In this document: in pieces, positions 15,703-23,465 of the stretch
Position numbering within the stretch: the first letter of the stretch is position 1
How the letters are laid out: each line of letters starts with the position of its first letter
NCBI GenBank assembly: GCA_947483795.1
Contig: CANKLZ010000006.1
Coordinates: 1 to 38,467, forward strand
DNA: 38,467 bases
Source of the DNA: Micrococcales bacterium
GTDB lineage: Bacteria; Actinomycetota; Actinomycetes; Actinomycetales; Microbacteriaceae
Reading direction: 5' to 3'
Notes under the pieces: model-generated
The model's database searches: none
The model's input: only the letters and a program-made list of their open reading frames with translations
What the model was told of the DNA's origin: nothing
Position numbers and translations under genes: made by a program

Positions 15703-16212
15703 CTAGTTTATTTTGAGAATCTGCTCTTGGGTTACCACACCGTCAACTCGTCTGTCATGAACTTCGGTAGGAACACTCTCTAGAACTTCACTGTCAAAGA
15801 CCACAGCGTAGACAACAAGTCCAGCCAGATCATCAAGCTCTCGATCGAAATATCCTTTACCTCTACCCAAACGATTACCCATTCTGTCCACAGCCAATGC
15901 TGGAACAAAAAGTAAATCTCCACTCGCCAGATCTTCCTCAGTGTTGTCTATAAAATCATGCCAAGCCAACTCATAGTTGCCTGAAGTCTCTGGAACTAAA
16001 ACTTGAATACCCTGGTCAACTAGTCGCTGAATGAAATCTTGCGTGTTTGGTTCAGAAGGATATGAGACATACGTTGCTACACGTTTAGGCTTGTGTAACT
16101 GAACGACCTCTAGAAGATTGCCAGTCAAAGCTTCACTGGAGTGATTCATTTGGCTACGAAGGTTGAGAACATCCTTACGAATAGTTGCTTTAGCAAGCGA
16201 GATATCGTTCAT
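15703..16212 (-). CDS. 5-formyltetrahydrofolate cyclo-ligase
   Basis: A 169-residue enzyme (start ATG 16210-16212, MNDISLAKATIRK) that uses ATP to convert 5-formyl-THF to 5,10-methenyl-THF. The family signature NRLGRGKGYFDREL is at about 113-126, and the YPSEPNT segment near 51-57 belongs to the substrate-binding region. A longer frame exists upstream but crosses the divergent acetyltransferase start, so the shorter start is preferred; its length fits the family. It is divergent from the acetyltransferase with 18 nt between the two start codons, and is followed by fmdB. Confidence 0.92.
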   Translation of the reverse strand: MNDISLAKATIRKDVLNLRSQMNHSSEALTGNLLEVVQLHKPKRVATYVSYPSEPNTQDFIQRLVDQGIQVLVPETSGNYELAWHDFIDNTEEDLASGDLLFVPALAVDRMGNRLGRGKGYFDRELDDLAGLVVYAVVFDSEVLESVPTEVHDRRVDGVVTQEQILKIN

Positions 16213-16217
16213 GCCAC

Positions 16218-16223
16218 TAATCT
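16218..16223 (+). promoter_or_regulatory. Candidate -10 box (TAATCT) for the acetyltransferase gene
   Basis: TAATCT is 7 nt before ATG 16231. The whole 18-nt gap to the divergent 5-FCL start leaves no room for a leader with a Shine-Dalgarno, supporting a leaderless mRNA. Confidence 0.45.
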
Positions 16224-16230
16224 TGCCACC

Positions 16231-16860
16231 ATGAGTAACTCTTTTGCACTCACCCACGGTGAGGTAACCTTGCGGGTCATAAAACCCCGTGACTCTAAAA
16301 CTTTAGAAAGATTAGTTTTATCCAACCGGGCTTGGCTTAAGCCTTGGGAGGCAACTAATCCGCACGGCCCAACATCATTTGACTTCAAATCCCAGATCAG
16401 AGGATTACTTCGACAGCTTGAAAATGATGAAGGAATACCTTTCCTGGTTATGTATAAGGACGAAGTAGTTGGACAACTGAATGTTGCCAACATCCTTCAT
16501 GGATCAGTCTCTTCATGTGTAATTGGCTACTGGATAATTCCAGAAGTTGCAGGTAAAGGTATTACGCCAACAGCTGTAGCTCTAGCAATGGACTACATCT
16601 TTAAGGTCGTAGGTCTACACAGAGTAGAAATTGATATACGACCGGAGAATGAAGCAAGCATTCGAGTGGTTGAGAAACTTGGGTTGAGATATGAAGGATT
16701 GAAGAAGAATTACATCCACATCAACAATGCTTGGCGTGATCATTATGTATTCGCTTTAACCGCCGAAGAAGTTTCAGGTGGAGTTTTGAATAGATGGCTT
16801 AGACGCAAAGTTCCAAAAATCAAATTCGGATTCAAAAAACTTCCAAAATCCAACATTTAG
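16231..16860 (+). CDS. RimJ/RimL-type GNAT N-acetyltransferase
   Basis: A 209-residue GNAT-fold protein starting at ATG 16231 (MSNSFALTHG). It shows the RimJ/RimL order: an N-terminal VTLRVIKPRD strand, the AWLKPWEATNP segment, the acetyl-CoA region IGYWIIPEVAGKGITPTA, and the C-terminal HRVEIDIRPENEASIRVVEK with the GLRYEG turn. Such enzymes acetylate protein N-termini (classically ribosomal protein S5 or L7/L12) or small molecules; the substrate cannot be assigned. The C-terminus carries a basic extension (about 190-209). It is upstream of a small membrane-protein gene on the same strand, an arrangement I recall from other Actinobacteria. Confidence 0.9.
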   Translation: MSNSFALTHGEVTLRVIKPRDSKTLERLVLSNRAWLKPWEATNPHGPTSFDFKSQIRGLLRQLENDEGIPFLVMYKDEVVGQLNVANILHGSVSSCVIGYWIIPEVAGKGITPTAVALAMDYIFKVVGLHRVEIDIRPENEASIRVVEKLGLRYEGLKKNYIHINNAWRDHYVFALTAEEVSGGVLNRWLRRKVPKIKFGFKKLPKSNI

Positions 16861-16910
16861 ACACGCCGAGAGCAAATATTAAATTTTCCATGAAATTTCT
16901 TCTCTCTAAA

Positions 16911-16916
16911 TAGTCT
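16911..16916 (+). promoter_or_regulatory. Candidate -10 box (TAGTCT), leaderless
   Basis: TAGTCT lies 6 nt before ATG 16923, with no Shine-Dalgarno between. Confidence 0.45.
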
Positions 16917-16922
16917 TGACTA

Positions 16923-17342
16923 ATGGAAATCACTAGCTCGGGCGGAATACTTCTTTTAGTAATCGCAGTACTGTGGCTAGGATTCATGACTCCCTCCGGA
17001 AAAAGTGGTTTGGGAGATGCAACTAGAAAAAGAAAAAGAGTAGAGCGAGTTTCCAGAGCGACTCAAGCGGTAAAACCGCTAAAAGTTCAGGTCCGTACCC
17101 AGCAAAACCCTTGGTTTCAAGCCGATGTAGAGGCTATTCAACCTGTAGCTCAGCAGTCAGCAGCAGAGGTAACAAAAGTTGCAGTAAATCGTTTGCCAGA
17201 TCCGCTATCAGCGCGACTTGGAAAAATTGAGAACGTGCAGTGGGCAGAGGTTCGTGAAATTTCTCAGGCACGTGTAGAAAAAGAAAACGTGAATTCAAAA
17301 ACGTTGGATGAAATTCTTGAAAGACGTCGCTCAAACGGTTAA
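16923..17342 (+). CDS. Single-pass membrane protein, function unknown
   Basis: A 139-residue protein with an N-terminal hydrophobic segment at about 8-23 (GILLLVIAVLWLGFM), then a strongly basic stretch (TRKRKRVERVSRA) that would hold the remainder in the cytoplasm, then a Gln/Val-rich region and a charged C-terminus (LDEILERRRSNG). The position after a RimJ-type acetyltransferase is like that of short membrane proteins in related genomes. No enzymatic motif is present. ATG 16923 is chosen because the TM segment begins near the N-terminus and TAGTCT lies 6 nt upstream. Confidence 0.75.
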   Translation: MEITSSGGILLLVIAVLWLGFMTPSGKSGLGDATRKRKRVERVSRATQAVKPLKVQVRTQQNPWFQADVEAIQPVAQQSAAEVTKVAVNRLPDPLSARLGKIENVQWAEVREISQARVEKENVNSKTLDEILERRRSNG

Positions 17343-17443
17343 AAAACTTTGCAAAACTCGCAAACAAATAAGCACAATTTTGTCTCCGTCTGTGCAACAA
17401 ATTCCACTAATCTTTAAGAGACCCCAAAGTAAGGATGTTGTAA

Positions 17444-18232
17444 ATGGGATTACTAGATGACCTATTGAACGGTGGCCGTCGTGCTGCTAAGGAAGTCAAG
17501 AAAGATGTCAGCCAGGCAGTCGACAAAATCGAAGACAAAATGGATGATGTAAAAGAAGATGCCAGAAGAGGCGTAGCTAAAGCAGCGAAGGCGATTGAAA
17601 AAGCCACACCTGAAATAACTGCAAAAGCTTCCAAGGCGATCAACACAGCTGTAGTGAAGGCTGCGAAAGCAACACCCGCAATCACTGCTAAAGCCGAAAA
17701 GGCGATTAATAAAGGAGCGAAAATGGCAACAACAACCGCAAAGAAGGCAGTGGCTAAGAAGCCTGCTGCTAAGAAGGCTGCACCTAAGAAGGCAGTTGCT
17801 GCAAAGAAGCCTGTAGTTAAGAAGGCTGTAGTAAAGAAGGCTGCACCTAAGAAGGCAGTTGCTGCAAAGAAGCCTGTAGTTAAGAAGGCTGTAGTAAAGA
17901 AGGCTGCACCTAAGAAGGCAGTTGCTGCAAAGAAGCCTGTAGCTAAGAAGGTTGTAGCAAAGAAGCCTGTAGCTAAGAAGGCCGTAGTAAAGAAGGCTGC
18001 ACCTAAGAAGGCTGCACCTAAGAAGGCTGCACCTAAGAAGGCAGTTGCTGCAAAGAAGCCTGTCGCTAAGAAGGCTGTAGTAAAGAAGGCTGCACCTAAG
18101 AAGGCAGTTGCTGCAAAGAAGCCTGTCGCTAAGAAGGTTGTAGCAAAGAAGCCTGTCGCTAAGAAGGCCGTAGTAAAGAAGGCTCCAGCTCGCAAGCCAG
18201 CTGCAAGAAAAGTTGTAGCAAATAAGAAGTAA
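17444..18232 (+). CDS. Lysine-rich histone H1-like repeat protein
   Basis: A 262-residue protein in two parts. Residues 1-93 are charged and helical, rich in Lys, Ala and Glu (MGLLDDLLNGGRRAAKEVKK and on). Residues about 94-262 are almost only Lys, Ala, Pro and Val in KKA/KKP repeats, closely like the C-terminal domain of eukaryotic histone H1 and the tails of actinobacterial HU/HupS and Hc1-like proteins. It should bind DNA non-specifically and compact the nucleoid, or bind RNA. No HU fold is visible, so it is a free H1-like protein. SD AAGGA is at 17431-17435. Long opposite-strand frames over this gene are by-products of the repeats. Confidence 0.85.
   Translation: MGLLDDLLNGGRRAAKEVKKDVSQAVDKIEDKMDDVKEDARRGVAKAAKAIEKATPEITAKASKAINTAVVKAAKATPAITAKAEKAINKGAKMATTTAKKAVAKKPAAKKAAPKKAVAAKKPVVKKAVVKKAAPKKAVAAKKPVVKKAVVKKAAPKKAVAAKKPVAKKVVAKKPVAKKAVVKKAAPKKAAPKKAAPKKAVAAKKPVAKKAVVKKAAPKKAVAAKKPVAKKVVAKKPVAKKAVVKKAPARKPAARKVVANKK
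17771..18175 (+). repeat. In-frame tandem repeats of 63 and 93 nt in the H1-like gene
   Basis: Five units start with KKAAPKK: two of 63 nt (17771-17833, 17834-17896) and three of 93 nt (17897-17989, 17990-18082, 18083-18175). The first two are identical at the amino-acid level and nearly so in DNA; units 3 and 5 share the extra KKVVAKKPVA segment. Conservation at DNA level suggests recent duplication by slippage or recombination. Confidence 0.9.
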
Positions 18233-18249
18233 ATTCTTTTTTCATAGTT

Positions 18250-18284
18250 AGGTCCCGGTCGAAAGACCGGGACCTTTCTTTTTC
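18250..18284 (+). terminator. Intrinsic terminator of the H1-like gene
   Basis: AGGTCCCGGTC (18250-18260) pairs perfectly with GACCGGGACCT (18265-18275) around a GAAA tetraloop, followed by a T-rich tract (TTCTTTTTC). It is the strongest terminator in the window. Confidence 0.95.
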
Positions 18285-18315
18285 TCGCTAGGCTTATCAG
18301 GCACGAAGGAGTGAA

Positions 18316-19530
18316 GTGTCACGAAAATCAAATGAGAGTTTGGGTCCAACTTTCAACAAGATTTGGTCTGCTGCTATGTTCAGTAAGTTTGCTGATGGAA
18401 TGGCAATGGCAGCTATACCGCTTCTTGCCACCACTCTCACCAGAGACACAGTCCTAATCGCAATCCAATCCAACATGATGATGTTACCTTGGCTGCTATT
18501 TGCTATCCCTCTCGGGGCTCTCTTAGACCGAATCAACAGAAGACTTTCAATGATCTTCGTACAGGCAACCAGAGTTGGAATTGGGATTGCCCTAGCCTCG
18601 CTAATCATGACCGGGGAGATGAGCCTAGTAGCGCTAATGGTCCTAACATTCATCTTTGGTATTTCCGAGGTGGTCTACGACACTGCTACACAGTCGGCCA
18701 TACCTTCGCTTCTGAAAGAAAATCAGTTGGAGCGCGGAAACTCAAGACTTCAAATAGCTGACACCATCATGCAGAGTTTCATTGGAGTTCCCCTAGGCGC
18801 AGCCATCTTCGTATCCGCGGCTTACTCACCGTTTCTAGGCCTGGCTGCCTGTTATGTGGCAGCTTTGATTCTGGTCAGCACTATTCCTTCCCAGTCGATG
18901 CAACCGGAACGGGCCTTAGACGCACCTAAACGCTCAGCCCTCAAAGTGGAGATCAGAGAAGGTCTTGTCTACCTTTGGCAGCACAAAGTGTTGTTCAGGT
19001 TAGTTATGACTACCGGTGCTGTTGGCTTCTTCTATGCAGTGGGTCAGGCAACACTTGTCCTGTTCCTCTTAGATCACCTCAATGTCAAAGAGTTCCAATA
19101 CGGGTTGGTCATGATTCCTCTTGCCGTTGGAGCATTGCTTGGAGCTTTTGCATCTCCTAAGCTCTCCAAGCGCTTTGGCAGAGCAGAAACGCTGGCTATC
19201 AGTCTGCCTATGGCTTCATTCTCACTGCTAGTCGCTGGCCTTGCACCGAACATCACCTGGTATCTAATTGCCAGCTTCTTTCACGGCTTCTTTATAGCCC
19301 AGTGGAACATCTTGCTCATGTCGACATACCATGCCATGATCCCCAATGAGATATTTGGCCGTATTCATGGAACGAGAAGAACAATTGTTTGGGGGCTAAT
19401 GCCACTGGGTGGGTTACTGGGTGGGTTTATCGCCAGGATCGACATTACGTTGCCACTTATTGTTGGAGGCATAGCCGGTACCATTATTGCCGCTACCGGC
19501 TATCGATTTATGAAGTCAATTAGGACTTAG
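18316..19530 (+). CDS. MFS transporter (EntS/MFS_3-like)
   Basis: A 404-residue major facilitator with about 12 hydrophobic segments. The segment LGALLDRINRR around 75 matches the cytoplasmic loop 2-3 motif of MFS proteins, and a counterpart FGRAETL follows the middle of the protein. The pattern resembles the MFS_3 group that includes the enterobactin exporter EntS and macrolide exporters; the substrate is unknown. GTG 18316 is the start, with GAAGGAG at 18305-18311; TAGGCT at 18289-18294 lies further upstream as a possible -10. The 3' end overlaps the convergent epimerase by 11 nt. Confidence 0.88.
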   Translation: MSRKSNESLGPTFNKIWSAAMFSKFADGMAMAAIPLLATTLTRDTVLIAIQSNMMMLPWLLFAIPLGALLDRINRRLSMIFVQATRVGIGIALASLIMTGEMSLVALMVLTFIFGISEVVYDTATQSAIPSLLKENQLERGNSRLQIADTIMQSFIGVPLGAAIFVSAAYSPFLGLAACYVAALILVSTIPSQSMQPERALDAPKRSALKVEIREGLVYLWQHKVLFRLVMTTGAVGFFYAVGQATLVLFLLDHLNVKEFQYGLVMIPLAVGALLGAFASPKLSKRFGRAETLAISLPMASFSLLVAGLAPNITWYLIASFFHGFFIAQWNILLMSTYHAMIPNEIFGRIHGTRRTIVWGLMPLGGLLGGFIARIDITLPLIVGGIAGTIIAATGYRFMKSIRT

Positions 19531-20416
19531 CAACAACCCACTGACAAGCACTTTTCAGTGTTGGATGTTCAAACACGAAGCCTGTTGAAAGCAATCGATC
19601 AGCGCTCATCTTTTGGCTACAAAGAAGCAGTTCTTGCGCACCTTCCTGGAAAGCAATCTTCAAAGCAAAAGCAGGCACTGGAATCAGAGTTGGTCTGTTG
19701 AGGGCTTTGCCTAATTCTTGAATAAGTTCTGCACAGGTAGCAGGCTCAGGGGCAGTCAGGTTGTATGGGCCACTTGCTGATTCTGTGTTGATTAGATGAA
19801 TAATTGCCCTAGCTTCATCAGGTAAAGAAATCCAAGCCCACCACTGCCTACCGTTACCAAGTTTTCCTCCGACACCTGCTCGAAGTATTGGTAGCAGTCG
19901 ACCCAGTGCACCCTTCTTACGGGATAGCACCATCGTGGTGCGAGCAAGAACGACACGCACTCCAGCTGGAGCCTTCATTGCTTCGAGCTCCCAAGCAGAA
20001 GCAAGGTCCGCCAAGAATCCTTCGCCTCTAGGAGCACTTTCATCTAGTAGCACATCACCTGAGTCACCATAGAAACCTGATGCCGATCCACTTACAAACA
20101 CTTTAGGTTTGTTCGAGGTCTTGTTCATTGCTTGAACCAGGGTTTTGGTTGATTCAAGCCTGGACTGGATTAGTTCTTCCTTGTATTTCTTAGTCCAAGG
20201 CAGTTTGCCTGTTGTGGCACCAGCCATGTTCACTACGGCATCAATGGTTTCTAGAACTGTGTGATCTAATTCACCAGTAGCTGGATTCCACTGCACTTGG
20301 TTCGATGCACTTACTTTGCCTCTCACTAAGATCACTGGCTCATGACCTAAGGCAATCAGTTGTTTTTGTAACTCTGTGCCAACAAGTCCACTTGCTCCAG
20401 ATATTAAGACTCTCAT
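19520..20416 (-). CDS. TIGR01777-family NAD(P)-binding epimerase (YfcH/SULA-like)
   Basis: A 298-residue extended short-chain dehydrogenase. The N-terminal Rossmann motif is ISGASGLVGTELQKQL, with VNMAGATTGKLPW and the FVSGSASGFYGDSGD segment carrying the catalytic Tyr environment, and a C-terminal DUF1731-type end (GAQELLLCSQKMSADRLL, HPTLKSA). This is the TIGR01777 family, related to the plant/cyanobacterial cell-division protein SULA/GC1; substrates are not known. It is the third gene of a minus-strand unit (MFS-YciI-epimerase), 6 nt after YciI, and its last 11 bases overlap the convergent MFS gene. Confidence 0.92.
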   Translation of the reverse strand: MRVLISGASGLVGTELQKQLIALGHEPVILVRGKVSASNQVQWNPATGELDHTVLETIDAVVNMAGATTGKLPWTKKYKEELIQSRLESTKTLVQAMNKTSNKPKVFVSGSASGFYGDSGDVLLDESAPRGEGFLADLASAWELEAMKAPAGVRVVLARTTMVLSRKKGALGRLLPILRAGVGGKLGNGRQWWAWISLPDEARAIIHLINTESASGPYNLTAPEPATCAELIQELGKALNRPTLIPVPAFALKIAFQEGAQELLLCSQKMSADRLLSTGFVFEHPTLKSACQWVVAKS

Positions 20417-20422
20417 CGTTAC

Positions 20423-20704
20423 CTAACTACTAAACGGGCCGAAGACTGGGTTCCACTCTTCGATTGTGCGCTCACCGATAACTCCAGCTTGCTCATAAGG
20501 ATCTTGGTCTAGAAGTGTATTTAGATCCTCGATGGATTCAGCTCTAAAAATAAGCAGAGCCGCTGGTCTATCAACCATAGGCCCGCTGGCTAGCAGAACT
20601 CCTGATTCAAGCTGTTCAGAAAGCCACACTCGATGTGTAGGTCGAATCTGATTTACTTCATCTGGATCTGCACTGAAGTTATAGGTAACTGCGAATGTAC
20701 TCAT
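20423..20704 (-). CDS. YciI-family protein
   Basis: A 93-residue ferredoxin-like-fold protein of the YciI family. It carries the conserved His (H24 in RPTHRVWLSEQ), followed by LLASGPMVDRPAALLIF and a C-terminal LDQDPYEQAGV segment typical of the group. The family includes muconolactone-isomerase-like and chlorohydroquinone-dehalogenase relatives, but most members, this one included, have no assigned reaction. The ATG overlaps the stop of the upstream MFS gene by one base (TAATG), so the two are translationally coupled. Confidence 0.92.
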   Translation of the reverse strand: MSTFAVTYNFSADPDEVNQIRPTHRVWLSEQLESGVLLASGPMVDRPAALLIFRAESIEDLNTLLDQDPYEQAGVIGERTIEEWNPVFGPFSS

Positions 20705-21885
20705 TAGTTTGCTTTCTTTTCTGACTTACTGTTTAGAAGACTAGGCGTAATTGCTACGGCAGCTAAAGCCACCAACATGGCCACTCCATCAAGGCCTGTA
20801 GCAAAGGCGAATGATGCTTCACTAGAGACGTGATCCACTAGTATTCCAGCTACAGCAGCACCGAAGCCATAGCCAATGTTCTGTCCGCTACCGATCCAGC
20901 CATAAACCTCTGGAGTGTCATCCAAAGGAATTGACTTAGCGATGATGGCACTCATGGTCGCAAATGCCAAGGCAACACCGATGCCCGAAATGAATAGGCA
21001 AACACCTAGCCATATCGGATCTTTAGCGTTGAAGAAGATTATCAAGTCACCAATGAGAACGACACCTAGCTGTTTGGTTAGCGCCATCGGAGAACGAGCT
21101 CTGTGTCCAAAGGCGAGAGCGCCAACAACAGAACCAACCGAAAGCATAGCCAAGACAAAGCCTGCACCTGCCTCACCGACTGCGGCTACCGCGCCAATCT
21201 CCAAAGCAGAGAATGAACCTACGAACAATAAGTTCACGATAATCATCACTCGAACGAGCTTTGAGCGAAGAACGCTACCCATCTTCTTCTTAGATCTTGG
21301 AATAGGGGCACCTTGAACTTGCGGAAGCAGTGCAAACCAGAGCCCACCAATTACTTGGACAAAAACCATGACAACCAGAGGAACAACCGTGTTTGTTGTG
21401 GCGATAAGAATTGTGGTTAGTACTGGACCTACAATCCAGATGACTTCTTGCAAAATTGCATCTACGGAAAACAGGTTGTTTCTAACTGATTCTGTTTTCA
21501 CTAGGGTCGGGTAAACCGCTCTAGCAGCCGGTTGGATAGGCGGCACGAATAAACCTAGTGCCAGTGCTGTAAGCACCGCTTGACCTTCTGTAAGCGGAAC
21601 GAAAGCTAAAAGCAAGAAACCGATAGGGGAGATCAGAGCGCAGCTAATCACAACTACTTTGATTCCATACACCGCGACTAAGCGACCGAGTATCGGTGCT
21701 GATAAAGCAGCACCAACGGTGGCGGCGGCGATTGCCAAACCGGCTACCGTGTAGTTTCCAAAAACATGTTCTAGGTGAATGGCAAAGGCGATTGTTTGCA
21801 TCCCGAAGGGAAAACGAGCCAACAGCTGTGCAAAGAGGACTGCCGCTACTCCGGGGGTTTTGAAAAGTTCTGCATAGGTGCGCAT
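20704..21885 (-). CDS. MFS transporter
   Basis: A 393-residue major facilitator with about 12 TM segments. It starts at ATG 21883-21885 (MRTYAELFKTPGVAAVLFAQ), a beginning common in actinobacterial MFS efflux proteins, and has ILGRLVAVYGIKVVV matching the loop 2-3 motif. Substrate is unknown. It is the first gene of the MFS-YciI-epimerase unit. TAGGCT sits 6 nt before the ATG, so the transcript may be leaderless. Coupling to YciI by a one-base stop/start overlap suggests related roles, but nothing in the sequence says what. Confidence 0.9.
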   Translation of the reverse strand: MRTYAELFKTPGVAAVLFAQLLARFPFGMQTIAFAIHLEHVFGNYTVAGLAIAAATVGAALSAPILGRLVAVYGIKVVVISCALISPIGFLLLAFVPLTEGQAVLTALALGLFVPPIQPAARAVYPTLVKTESVRNNLFSVDAILQEVIWIVGPVLTTILIATTNTVVPLVVMVFVQVIGGLWFALLPQVQGAPIPRSKKKMGSVLRSKLVRVMIIVNLLFVGSFSALEIGAVAAVGEAGAGFVLAMLSVGSVVGALAFGHRARSPMALTKQLGVVLIGDLIIFFNAKDPIWLGVCLFISGIGVALAFATMSAIIAKSIPLDDTPEVYGWIGSGQNIGYGFGAAVAGILVDHVSSEASFAFATGLDGVAMLVALAAVAITPSLLNSKSEKKAN

Positions 21886-21891
21886 TCACCT

Positions 21892-21897
21892 AGCCTA
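21892..21897 (-). promoter_or_regulatory. Candidate -10 box (TAGGCT) for the MFS-YciI-epimerase unit
   Basis: TAGGCT lies 6 nt before ATG 21883-21885 on the minus strand, in the 40-nt gap after pmt. The spacer AGGTGA looks like a Shine-Dalgarno but touches the start codon. Confidence 0.45.
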
Positions 21898-21925
21898 ACC
21901 GAGGCCACTGATACTTAGATTTGGG

Positions 21926-23437
21926 CTAAATCCAGGAGGGTAGCCACATGTTTAGCCGCCAGAAGTCATAGCTAATCCACATGCCACTCCAGATTGGATA
22001 GAAGAAAGCTGAGGTAAAAGCCATAGTGATTAATAGTCCTGCTATCCAGTTGGCTGCTTTCCTAGGGGAAGCAGAGTTCTGGAACCAAGCTCTCAACCCA
22101 GCTACCAATATCAATATCACCCACGGTGAATAAGAAACAACATAGAACTCAAACATGGTGCGGTTTGGCAGTAAGAGCCATGGAAAAAATCCTGCAAAGA
22201 TTCCTAAAGCTAAAAGTGTTGTGGTCTTATCTCTTGTTCTGAACCAAGATGCAGCCAGTACGCTAGTTGCTAATGCCGCAGCCCACCATATAAGTGGGTT
22301 ACCAAGAGATGTGATGGTGGATACGCAGTCGGAAGATGCAGTGTCAAAAAGGCAACCACTGTCTTTGTCTCGCCAAAAGAAAGCGGTTGGTCTCAGCATG
22401 AACGGCCAGGTATAGGCCTTGGCTGCATATGAGTGAGATGCACTGAGGTTGATGTGGAAGTTATAAATCTCAGTGTGATAGTGCCATAGCGATTGCAGTG
22501 TAGTTGGAATCCAGGCAAAAAATCCTGTGATTGCATTTCCTGCTTGATCAGCCCAGCTCCTACTCCAAGCATCTTTAGAAAGAATCCACCCAGTCCAACT
22601 AGATGGATAAACAACAAATGTCGGAACGAGAACCAGAGTTGCATTTCTTAGAGCCTGAGTAACTGAAGGAATTAGCCAGAAAGTCTTTGGTAAAGAAGTT
22701 TCAGCTTTGAGTTCAATGCTCCTCTGAACTCGATAATTCAAATGTGCTTCAACTAACACGATGTAGGCGATAAAGCCAACAACGAAGTAGAGGCCAGACC
22801 ACTTAACGGCAGTTGCACAACCCAGAGCCACACCCATCGCAATTAGCCATGGCCTATCCCAGCTTTGTATGCGTACTTGCTTTTTATCTCTAAGCAAAAA
22901 GTAGAAAGCCAGAATTACAAAAAATCCTAGAATCTGATCTAAGAGGGCAGTTCTCGAAAGAACAATTCCAACTCCATCGATAGCCATTAGGAATCCGGCA
23001 ACCAAGGCCCAAATCTTTGAGTTGAATATCAATTCTGCTGATTTCATGGTGAACCAAACAGTTGCAATTCCTAGAAGTGCAACCACGATGCGCCAACCAA
23101 AAGGGTCTCCTGCCCCAAAGACCAGCATGCCTAAACCAATAAGCCACTTACCTAAAGGTGGATGCACCACAAAAGATGGATCATTCAAAAGCCCGGTTGG
23201 GTTACCTGCAGCAAAGCTGGCATCAGCACCAGAACCCCATTCGCGCTCGAAGCCACCGTTTAGAAGCGAGTAAGCATCTTTGACGTAATAGGTTTCATCA
23301 AAGTTCAAAGAATCAGGAAATCCAAGGTTATAGAGCCTAAGCACAGCAGCCAGGAGGATTATTCCTATTGGACCCCAGGTTTCAAATAGGGCAAGCCGAT
23401 TGGGGCTAAGACTGAATCTTTGGAAAAGTGTAAGCAC
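21926..23437 (-). CDS. pmt: Protein O-mannosyltransferase (PMT, GT39)
   Basis: A 503-residue polytopic glycosyltransferase of the actinobacterial Pmt type, which transfers mannose from polyprenyl-phosphate-mannose to Ser/Thr of proteins during Sec export. The first extracytoplasmic loop has the catalytic acidic pair D47-E48 in NFDETYYVKDAYSLL, and HPPLGKWLIGLG follows near 92. About ten TM segments are visible. The start is GTG at 23435-23437 with TAGGGT 6 nt upstream, consistent with leaderless expression. It is divergent from rsmI, as in Mycobacterium (Rv1002c/Rv1003), with 28 nt between the two starts. Confidence 0.93.
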   Translation of the reverse strand: MLTLFQRFSLSPNRLALFETWGPIGIILLAAVLRLYNLGFPDSLNFDETYYVKDAYSLLNGGFEREWGSGADASFAAGNPTGLLNDPSFVVHPPLGKWLIGLGMLVFGAGDPFGWRIVVALLGIATVWFTMKSAELIFNSKIWALVAGFLMAIDGVGIVLSRTALLDQILGFFVILAFYFLLRDKKQVRIQSWDRPWLIAMGVALGCATAVKWSGLYFVVGFIAYIVLVEAHLNYRVQRSIELKAETSLPKTFWLIPSVTQALRNATLVLVPTFVVYPSSWTGWILSKDAWSRSWADQAGNAITGFFAWIPTTLQSLWHYHTEIYNFHINLSASHSYAAKAYTWPFMLRPTAFFWRDKDSGCLFDTASSDCVSTITSLGNPLIWWAAALATSVLAASWFRTRDKTTTLLALGIFAGFFPWLLLPNRTMFEFYVVSYSPWVILILVAGLRAWFQNSASPRKAANWIAGLLITMAFTSAFFYPIWSGMWISYDFWRLNMWLPSWI

Positions 23438-23443
23438 ATCTAA

Positions 23444-23449
23444 ACCCTA
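23444..23449 (-). promoter_or_regulatory. Candidate -10 box (TAGGGT) for pmt
   Basis: TAGGGT is 6 nt before the GTG start at 23435-23437 on the minus strand. It lies inside the 28-nt gap to rsmI, so the divergent promoters must overlap. Confidence 0.45.
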
Positions 23450-23465
23450 GTTGGGAGAATGGAGT

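Noticed and set aside
17771-18175. CRISPR-like array
   Set aside because: The repeats are contiguous, in frame, without unique spacers, and code for KKA/KKP peptide units.
17407-18195. Long minus-strand frame of Phe/Ala/Thr/Gly repeats opposite the H1-like gene
   Set aside because: It is the complement of the Lys/Ala repeats; the plus-strand gene has an SD, a terminator and family-like composition.
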